Shown here: piece by piece, positions 56,130-64,000 of the stretch
Position numbering within the stretch: position 1 is the first letter of the stretch
Layout: each line of letters opens with the position of its first letter
Origin: Sipunculus nudus
Taxonomy: Eukaryota; Annelida; Sipuncula; Golfingiida; Sipunculidae
Direction: 5' to 3'
Length of the DNA stretch: 64,000 bases
Assembly: GCA_026874595.1 (NCBI GenBank)
Contig: CM049320.1
Span: 10,939,964-11,003,963 of the forward strand
Made by a program: the position numbers and the translations under genes
The notes under the pieces: generated by a model
Told to the model about the DNA's origin: nothing
Seen by the model: the letters and a program-made list of their open reading frames with translations, nothing else
The model's database searches: none

Positions 56130-56225
56130 GAAGAGTGACGCCTTTTAGATAAACTAACTTGTTTATTAACACAGGAGCTTTCGAAGCGCACAGGCTTCTT
56201 CGTCAGGTTGGAACATGTAGAGAAA
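56130..56225 (-). mobile_element. Retroelement-terminus-like motif, possible hammerhead-type core
   Basis: The minus strand reads 'ccaacctgacgaagaagcc' then 'tgtgcgcttcgaaagctcc'. CTGACGA, a GAAGC/GCTTC stem-loop and GAAA recall the hammerhead ribozyme core found at ends of some Penelope-like elements. One unpaired A at the base of stem II and an unidentified cleavage site make this tentative. Confidence 0.25.
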
Positions 56226-56339
56226 TATGATGGAACGACAATGATTGGATATTTACCTTCGACGATCCTAGCGGCGGTGGTTACTGATGTTTCGGGCGGC
56301 GTATGTTTGTCTCTCTGTTTATCTGTTTGTCTGTTTGTA

Positions 56340-56430
56340 TCAATGGAGTTTCATGAAATTTTCAGGATATCTCGATAATGATACAAGGAACAATTGATTA
56401 AATTTGGGGATGATCAATGCGTAAATGGGT
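56340..56430 (+). repeat. Dispersed repeat fragment (second copy 58215-58285)
   Basis: 'ggagttt.atgaaattttcaggata.ctcg..aatgatacaagga.aaattgattaaattt' occurs at both places in the same orientation, suggesting two fragments of one mobile-element family. Confidence 0.65.
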
Positions 56431-56967
56431 ATTTCTACAGAAAACGTCGCATTTCAAGGGGTTTCTTGGTGATTTATTTTTTAATCTATATTTTGATATA
56501 ACAAAACTTTATTTGTAGAAAACTATCTTTAGATTTGTAGAATAATGCACTTTTCAGTTTCCCTTTCTTTTAATAGTCCAGGTAAGGGGAAAATATGAAC
56601 CTTTTTCTCTACACCGTTACACGAAGTAAAATCTCACCTGCACATTTCAGAAATTGTTTTCACTAGATTTTTTTGTGATTTTCGATAAAATTAAAATTAA
56701 TAGCCTTTGATAAAATCAAAACATAAATTACAGTTATGAATTTAACAAAAGAGTGTGTAAAAAAAAGAACATTTTCTTCTTTTTTATTTAACTTTTGAAA
56801 ACAAAAATTATCTTTGTTCCTATATTTGCTTCAAGAGGGGTGCATTTACAGGGATTTACCGGACAAAGTACTTTGGTACATCTAACTTCAGAATTTGAGT
56901 CGAAATACCTTGTTAATTTTTTTGAATGCACAGAAAATAAAATTAAAACATGGTTTTAAATCCTCTA

Positions 56968-57601
56968 GGTAACGGTGTTGAGCATAGATAACGGTGTTGA
57001 GCACAGGGAACGGTGTCGAGCTTCTGAAGTAAAAATAACCGTAGTGACCACTGGAATACCAGCATTATGTATTAAAACAAGCGAATGCCTGTTTGAATGG
57101 AAGAAGCGCAAATGTTTAAAATATTTAGCCCAAAATATGTTTCCAATTCTATTTCAATAATTTGGATTTAATACCAAGTTCTCGACACCGTTACCTTGCT
57201 CTCGACACCGTTATTTTTCATGCAGGTAACGGTTTCGAGTGGTAACGGTGCTGAGATTTTTTCATCTATACGTCAGATGCAGTACAAAAAATTACTTCCA
57301 TACCGTCCTTATGAAGGCAGCACGTGTTATAATTACATGAACAACAAGAGGAAGCCATTTTCGAGGATTTATATGTGACGGTTAATTTTCGCAATAGTAA
57401 CGGTGTCGAGTCCAAATAAATATACGGTGATTTTTTTAACCCTTTAATAATTACCAGACAACACTAATATGACAGTTTCTCAATAAATTATGGTTTATGT
57501 GTACAAAATTTCCTGAACTTTAATAAACGCTGCTCCCTGCATCAGCAAAGTGGTTTCTGATCACGCGCTGCGAGGTAAAAAGGTCAGGTAACGGTGCCGA
57601 G
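56968..57601. repeat. Cluster of nine AACGGTGYYGAG motifs in both orientations
   Basis: Copies: + at 56971, 56990, 57009, 57228, 57244, 57399 and 57590; - at 57181-57192 and 57201-57212. The core is AACGG-T-G/T-Y-Y-GAG, often preceded by GGT. Spacing of the first three is 19 bp each. The intervening sequence is unrelated, so this is not an ordinary tandem repeat. Confidence 0.85.
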
Positions 57602-58214
57602 TATTTTTGGGGGGACATACCTTTTATATCCAAATTTTGGTATTAAAAACAAAACAGTCGGGAAAAATCAAGCAAGAATATCATCTTTATAAACTTTCAC
57701 TGCTGTGACAACGTGGAAAACAAAATTTATTTAAATGGAACAGTGGTTACAGAATAACGCTGATGTGAATTTAAGATTCGAGAGAAAGGGACAACGGAAA
57801 TTAAAGGGTATTGTCACATTTACAGCTTTTTTTCTGTATGTATTTCTGCCCCGATTAAAATTATTTTTATCTCATAATAATGGTTATATCTTTAGCAACA
57901 ATTTGAATGGTTATTCATGCCATTTTTAGCATTTGCTAATTTCTCTGTTACAAATATAGTTTCGGGACATGAAATGCGACATTTTTTGTAGAAATACCCA
58001 AATAACTCCGGAATGAGTTCCAGTGTTTTACGGGGGGGGGGGGGGGGGCACAGTATATATTTGTATACGCAAATGGCGATATGGCCACATTTGGGGTGCG
58101 TGTCTTGAAGTCACAGAGGACATTGACGCCTCTCCATGTGTACGTGCCGTTTTCATGAAAGGTGTCGATAAATCTACATGGGGGGGGGGGAGCTGGCCAC
58201 GGTTTTAATTGTTC
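57602..58214. other. No gene seen; two G-runs
   Basis: Long G-runs at 58031-58048 and 58180-58190. No supported ORF. Confidence 0.5.
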
Positions 58215-58285
58215 GTTGTTAACGGAGTTTGATGAAATTTTCAGGATAGCTCGGCAATAATGCAAGGAAAAATTGATTAAATTTT

Positions 58286-59631
58286 GATACTGAAATTCCT
58301 TGATCCAGGAATATTTTAAAGGAAAAATGCTTCTTTCTGACAGTTCCATAGGAGGCGCGCACGAGCCTGATCTGTGAATTACCCACAGCAGACGAACCCG
58401 GTAACCTCTTATGTGTCACGCACAAACCTGGTTTGATATTTATCACCCCACATGAATGTGTTTTTATCTGTGAGAATGTGTTTTTATTTCAGGAAATTCA
58501 AAATTTTAAGTGGGACTATGTCTTAATAGTAAATTTAAACATATTATTGAATTTCATTGATACCCAACATGTATTACAAGATTAGTATTCCTACACCCAT
58601 GTGCATATTATTACACCGACCTAAAGTGATCCATATAAACCATGGGAATTTTAAATCTTTAGTCCTCTCTCACTCTATAAAAGAGCTTATTTTCAGTTTG
58701 AAAATTAAGGATGTAATTATCACTCACTGGCTACAATCATATGTTTAATTTCAAAATAATAAGTAGGACTATGTTTTTGCCACAAACAACCATTTTACAT
58801 GATATCCATCTGTGCCTCTACTTTTGGTAAAAATCACACATATCTCACGATTGGTTGGACGTATCAGCCAAAACTTTTGAATGCCCAGTTTTCTTGTATA
58901 GGTTTATCTTGGACAAACACTGGTGGAGCCACTTGCAATGATTATTTTGTGGTGTCTGCCCATGCCTTGTGGGATATTTTGGCATCTTTGAAGCCAGGAA
59001 TATAGGGGTTCTCATGTCAGGAGATTTCCATGCATCAATAAATTCATGCCCCTGTGATTTTGTGGACACGTAGTCTCATGTCTACTGCCCATATTTTAGT
59101 TGAGCGGATTGTTTGCTTGGTATATAGGACACGGGGCAGTATTACATCTTACCTGAATAAGATCTATAAAACCTGATGATTATTATAATTGATGTGAAGA
59201 TATTGTAGCGATTCTTCCACACACAGAGATCCATTTAAACCATAAGAATAACTAAATGTGTAACCCTCTATATTGGAACCAAAAATTGTCCAGAGGAACT
59301 CTCCTACATGTTTGATGTTGGGCCGAGCAGGTGAGGTATAAAATTAATGAGGTAGTGTGCTGGACTTAAGCTAAAACAAGTGTTTTCAAGCGGTGAAGAC
59401 AAATATCAATAGACATACATCATGAGCACAAACGCAGGTTGCTAAGCGTCCTTGACAACATGAGAACCTGAACGAAACAACTTCAATAAAAAAAACTTGT
59501 GTTTACATGATCTGACAATCAGTGCTAAGCTCTCTATCATGAGTACATGCATGTACGGACGTTAAAAAATACTTAATTTAGTGAGGTTTCTCAATTTAAG
59601 TGGAGAAGACGTTTGTGAATATTTTATTTAG

Positions 59632-59632
<1 letters not shown>
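58286..59632. other. No supported gene
   Basis: A minus-strand open stretch at 58845-59069 (HEFIDAWKSPDMRTPIFLAS) is not recognised. 'gggccgagcaggtgaggta' near 59320 could be a SINE fragment. Confidence 0.35.
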
Positions 59633-59678
<46 letters not shown>

Positions 59679-59680
59679 AT
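59633..59680. repeat. (TA)n microsatellite
   Basis: Alternating TA run. Confidence 0.9.
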
Positions 59681-60530
59681 AAGTTACAATAATATGTTCT
59701 CATAATATGTTTAAAAATATAATAACATTATTTAAAGACTAAAGATGGTAATTTGCATGGTTACAGTTGTGCAATATTTCGTTTTATCCTGTCATAGGTC
59801 TAGATGTCAAAAAATTCTCATAACATTCTTAAAACATAACTATTAAAACATTTTCTTTAATTTGGACGTACTTTGACTGAGCTGTACAACTTTTAGTAAA
59901 AGTATAATTAAAAGTCAAAGAGACTATTGATATATATGAGTAGATGACTAAACTGCCGGCAATGCCGGTTGTATTTAATGCCAGAAATTGAGCCACTTCC
60001 AATTAATATTATGACCTGTTTATTAAATTTCTTAAAACTACATTAAAATTTTACAGAAATTTATTACGATTACATACATTTTCTGCCAAGTCACATTAAA
60101 ATGTCAGTATTATCCATTTCTTAATGAATCTAGACCATACATATTTTATCCGTCCCAAAACCCCTTGTCCGCATATACTGTTCGCAAATAATATTTTATT
60201 TTTAACAATATTACAGTTTGGTTTAAAGTAAATATACAGATATTCTGCTTATCTTGTGTAAAGAGATATAATATATCATGTAAAAAAATATTTACTTTGC
60301 GGCTCTTTAGCGAAATTTATGCTGATGGACCGATATTGACTGCTGCAGTGCTTGAAAGTACATTCATCCATGGAACACTCAAGTGTCCGAACACATTCCA
60401 TGTCATGGTTGCGTGGTGTTTGTGAGACAATGTGACGTCATAATGATCGGTCGCGCGTCACCTTCAATGGACTGACGTCATCAGTTTGCCTGGCTTATTA
60501 TAGGGAGCGTAAGTCTCGTTTTATCTCTAT
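59681..60530. other. No gene seen
   Basis: AT-rich to 60330, then a GC-richer block with three 'tgacgtca'-type sites (60430-60482), resembling the block type near 13200. Confidence 0.4.
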
Positions 60531-60536
60531 TGAAAG

Positions 60537-60700
60537 GAGGTAGTAAAGGCCGGTTCCAGAGTACTTCCGGAGACACCCTCGTTGACAACATACGCCATGC
60601 GGACCTCGCTTCACGTGTTGTGGGTCAGCTTTTCACAGAACAAAGCGATTCCAAACGTTTGAGCTTGCTGTCACATAAAGAGAACGGTTATAGTAAAACT
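60537..60700 (+). other. Exon-like open segment related to 13571-13749
   Basis: Open for about 80 codons (GGSKGRFQSTSGDTLVDN...). Its right half resembles 13690-13780. The preceding 'cgttttatctctattgaaag' could be an acceptor. It lies just downstream of CRE-like sites, as the segment at 13571 does. Function unknown. Confidence 0.25.
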
Positions 60701-61019
60701 TTTGGATACAAATTATCAATATGTTCTCCTGTTTCTGCTTCGTTTAGCTTGATCCCAGTTTCACTGAGGCTACGGCCGCATTGAGGTGACGTTGCGAATG
60801 TAAACAAACTATCGCCAGTATCGGTTAAAGGATGTAGGCCTGAACATAAGCTTTTATCGGGCTTTATGAATGGAAAATTATATTTTTGTGTAATTATTGA
60901 TTACAGAGATTCAAACTCCTTAATGAAGGATTGGTAAAACTACATATATTTGGTAAAAATAACTGCTCAGTCCTTGGATTCCGCTACAAGCCAGTTACCC
61001 AGCATGCATATAGCCTAGG

Positions 61020-61440
61020 CTTCGGCTATATTCGATAATGATAGTAATAATAATAATAACAATTATAGGCCTAATAATGATTATAAATAAATTATTATTG
61101 TTATTATTATTGTTCCTATATTTTTAGGAACAGAAATAAATAATAATAAAGTAACATATTATTACCAAACGATTCGAAATGTGTTAGCCAATTGAAATTA
61201 AATTGGTAAAAAAAAAGAAATTCTATGGGTAAGTTATCACATACAATTAATCATTTTCTATAAATATATACACATCATAATTTAAATATTAAAAAAAATA
61301 CCAATTTAAATTAATAAATATACATTTATGTTACATTTGTTCAATTAACTATTATACCTGCTATATATATATAAATATATAAATAAAATAGTTTTATCAT
61401 ATTTCTTACATTTTATATATATATATATATATATAATACA
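61020..61440. repeat. (ATA)n/(TTA)n and (TA)n low-complexity tract
   Basis: Imperfect trinucleotide and dinucleotide repeats; no gene. Confidence 0.8.
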
Positions 61441-61555
61441 TTATCCAACCCTCATGCAGTTGGTGATACTTAAATATATGTTCGTATATTTAAATTGCAA
61501 CTTTAGGAATTTTTGTTCTCCATTAAAAATGTAATTAATTAGTTTTAAATCCTAC

Positions 61556-61690
61556 ACTGTTAAAAATTGCCGTAAAATAACGGCGCATAAGACTGTAAAT
61601 TTACGCCGCTTTGCCATGTAGACGCTCTTGTGCGTTGAATAACGCGCAAATGCAACGTCAAATGATGAGCGTCTGTGAAAATGGTGTGAC
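61556..61690. mobile_element. Possible MITE end ('ttgccgtaaaataacggc')
   Basis: 'cactgttaaaaattgccgtaaaataacggcg' resembles the palindromic 'gtaaaatac' ends of short DNA transposons. A second palindromic pair 'gacgctcttgtgcg'/'gatgagcgtc' follows. The far end was not found. Confidence 0.3.
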
Positions 61691-61989
61691 ACGTGTGTAA
61701 AGCAGACGGTACAGATGAAATAAACCGCGCGTCATGTGATCAGCGGGGCCACTCATGTCGTCAACATCCTGGATCTTTTGACTCCACGGCGGGAAGAGAA
61801 GCCATTTTTGTCCGTCTGCTGGCTGCTGAAAGTCACAGAAGTTACCCAGCATCTTCATTGGTAAAATGTTCTTCTTTAATATGTAGGCATAAATCTGTTT
61901 ACTGTGTTAGTTGTTATTTTAATACTGTGTAATAGTGTACGTTGGTAATGGTATAGTGGTACGAGGCCAGTCTCGTTCATGTGTTCCCT

Positions 61990-62015
61990 CAGTTTGGGGG
62001 GGGGGGGGGGGGAGC
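61990..62015. repeat. G-run and neighbouring (TA)n
   Basis: A G-run of about 17 followed within 60 bp by (TA)n at 62070-62112. Confidence 0.85.
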
Positions 62016-62607
62016 GACTGTCACTGGCAGGGGTAGAAGAGTGATTGAGTTGGAAATATATATTATGTAGGCTATATATGTATATATATATATATATATT
62101 ATATATATATACACATTTTATAATGTGTGACATTTGTGTGATGTTGATATTATATATTAATATAGTGCAGGTTTTATGTTTCCACTGAATGTCAACTGTA
62201 AACCATGTTTGGGCTAGATTTTCTTAACTGTCCACTTTTATGTATTTTTATGTCGCCAGCATGTTTTTCAAATCCAGTAGTAGATTTCACTTCAGGACTT
62301 GTACCATTGGATAGATCGTCATCTGAGCTTGCTGTACATATGTAACATGACCAGGTGGCACTCACCACTGTCCTTGTTCTTGAATGGAAAACTTAAAAAA
62401 TTAATTGATTTTTAAAGAAATGTTATGTCGCCAAAGCAATCCTTTATTTTCAATCGAGTAGCAAGATAGTGTAAAGAGAGTATGGTGAGTAATTAGCTTT
62501 GTTCAGCCAAGCAATACACACTCATGATTGTAAAAAAGATATCAAAGCACACCTTGCATAATTACCTTCGAAAAGAATATCGAAAAAATAAATGTCTCCA
62601 GAGTCAT

Positions 62608-63351
62608 GTGTTCTCCTTTACAAAACAAAATGCTATACATAGAAATAGCTAAAACATCACTTAACCTATGGCGTATCATTGTTTATTAATTACTGGGTAC
62701 CATGGTCTGTGTTGACGACAATTATTTCTGTATGCTTCTGGTTTTATTACGTATATGACAAATCAAATTCTGATACAGAGAGAGATGGGATAAGGAAGTG
62801 ATCTCCTTTACGTCCAGTTCCTGAGTTACCATAGTACCAGCAGACTGTTAACACATACTGCTATATTGCTAGCCTACTAGTGACCCCTGTGTAATAAATG
62901 AATATAGAAATACACAACACTGCTGTTCATATTAGAAGGCAACACGTCAGGGATGTGAACTCCTTTACGTGTTCTCCTTTATACCAAGACTTTTATGTCT
63001 CAGATTGTATAGAGGTAGTGTCTACATATTGACTCTAAGTTTGCACTTTGAACATCAGCCCCACCGTGTTTCTTGAAGATAGTACCAAGAAAGTGAGTCG
63101 TCGATACCACATGAATGTTTTCTATGACGCAACTTGTAACATTATGAAAACGATATTCCATTCTCCTGTTTCAAAGACCCAATTTAGTAGCCCAAAGCAT
63201 GAAATTAGTACTTTTATTTATTTATACTTTTCGTTTGCATCTTTTGTTTTTATATTAAAGCGAAAGTAAGAACATCTAACTCATAGGTCATCCCTTGAAT
63301 GTGGTATTAAAGAGCTGTAAAGGAGTTCACAGTGTGTGTAAAGGAGATCAC
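62608..63351. repeat. Cluster of six GTGWWCTCCTTTAC motifs, four forward and two inverted
   Basis: Forward: 62608-62621, 62798-62811, 62955-62968 and 62969-62982 (last base T). Inverted: 63317-63330 and 63338-63351. The inverted pair are exact reverse complements of the 62955 and 62798 copies. The layout is roughly mirror-symmetric around 63075. Confidence 0.85.
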
Positions 63352-64000
63352 TGCCCTAAATCTTTATCTTTTAAGGGCTACCTTCTTTTGATGAAGTGTG
63401 CTGGATTGTTTCAGATAAGAGTAATAAGTAATCTTCAGATGCTTATAAACTGATTTAACTATTATGTTTTATGAAAAATATATATTCTTTCACCAAGGGG
63501 TGCCAATATTCAATATGCCAATAATTTTCTAAATGACAAAATTAAAGCAAAGACATAATGAGGCATAAATTCCTTGTTACAAGGATAAAACCAAACCATA
63601 TCTTGCAAATAATACATGAGAAAGCAAACTATTTTTCATAACATCTAAATCCAGCTGAGATTGGTCAGGGTCAGATGTCACATGCGCAATGCTTATAAAT
63701 TTAAAAGCTGCTGATTTATTTTACTGGTACAGTGTTCTGAATATTCTGGATAAAATGTAAAGTAAAGTTGCCAATTGGTCATTAGCCCCAAAGAACTAGG
63801 ATGGATGTTAAATGTCAATATAGGTCCTATCTGACGTCTATTAAGCATAGATAATGTCGTGTATATCTTTATGAAAATAGGCCAGAAAACGCCGTTCTCA
63901 ATACGAAAAGGCTGTTCGTTTTGTTTATATCGTCTTGTTTATATCCACATGTTTATAACATGTGGGAACCGCAAAGGTAATCTTAATACATGCAACAAGG
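63352..64000. other. No gene seen
   Basis: AT-rich to the end of the window; nothing supported. Confidence 0.4.

Noticed and set aside
58845-59069. 74-codon minus-strand ORF
   Set aside because: No domain recognised, no splice context, no paralogue in the window.

Overview
This is animal nuclear DNA: AT-rich, sparse in genes, with spliceosomal-type exons, SINEs, an L1/Tx1-type LINE, a Ty3-type LTR element, a Penelope-type fragment and many AT/CA/poly-C microsatellites. The mixture suits a lophotrochozoan, most likely a bivalve mollusc. That is inference; no single sequence proves the taxon.

The main gene content appears to be two related loci built the same way. On the + strand, a 5' exon encoding a short type II membrane anchor (35021-35136) is followed by a 39-nt micro-exon (37085-37123), a tentative 84-nt exon (37380-37463) and a terminal exon carrying a DUF268 domain (38211-39100). 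On the - strand, a very similar anchor exon (8673-8767) is followed by an array of tiny cassette exons: type B (51 nt) at 6368, 5590 and 3419; type A (42/39 nt) at 6187, 4767 and 3042; type C (48 nt) at 892, 485 and 87. The gene runs off the left edge, where a catalytic-domain exon is expected. Every one of these exons begins and ends in phase 1 and has a length divisible by 3, so any subset can be joined without a frameshift. The predicted products are anchored proteins with a modular, possibly variable stem in front of a DUF268 (methyltransferase-fold-like) domain. This resembles the logic of flatworm micro-exon genes and is the most interesting signal in the window.

Between and around them (9-35 kb) lies a mosaic of segmental duplications, direct and inverted: 10.4-13.5 kb against 27.7-30.6 kb; 23.3-23.9 kb against 31.3-32.0 kb inverted; 17.0-17.3 kb against 23.0-23.3 kb inverted; 25.0-25.5 kb against 26.6-27.0 kb. 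Decayed cassette exons (16526, 17343) sit beside a dead 5-kb L1/Tx1-type LINE (17.5-22.7 kb). This looks like a locus growing by local duplication.

From 39.9 to 51.3 kb there is a purine/pyrimidine-asymmetric minisatellite that changes strand twice. It contains a recent 625-bp higher-order duplication and is split by a Gmr1-like Ty3/gypsy element (40674-47163, - strand) with integrase upstream of reverse transcriptase, a SCAN-like gag, one full 1.08-kb LTR and a truncated partner. To the right (52-64 kb) are a Penelope-like GIY-YIG fragment, dispersed repeats, and two clusters of short motifs repeated in both orientations (56970-57601 and 62608-63351). No complete conventional gene was recognised there.
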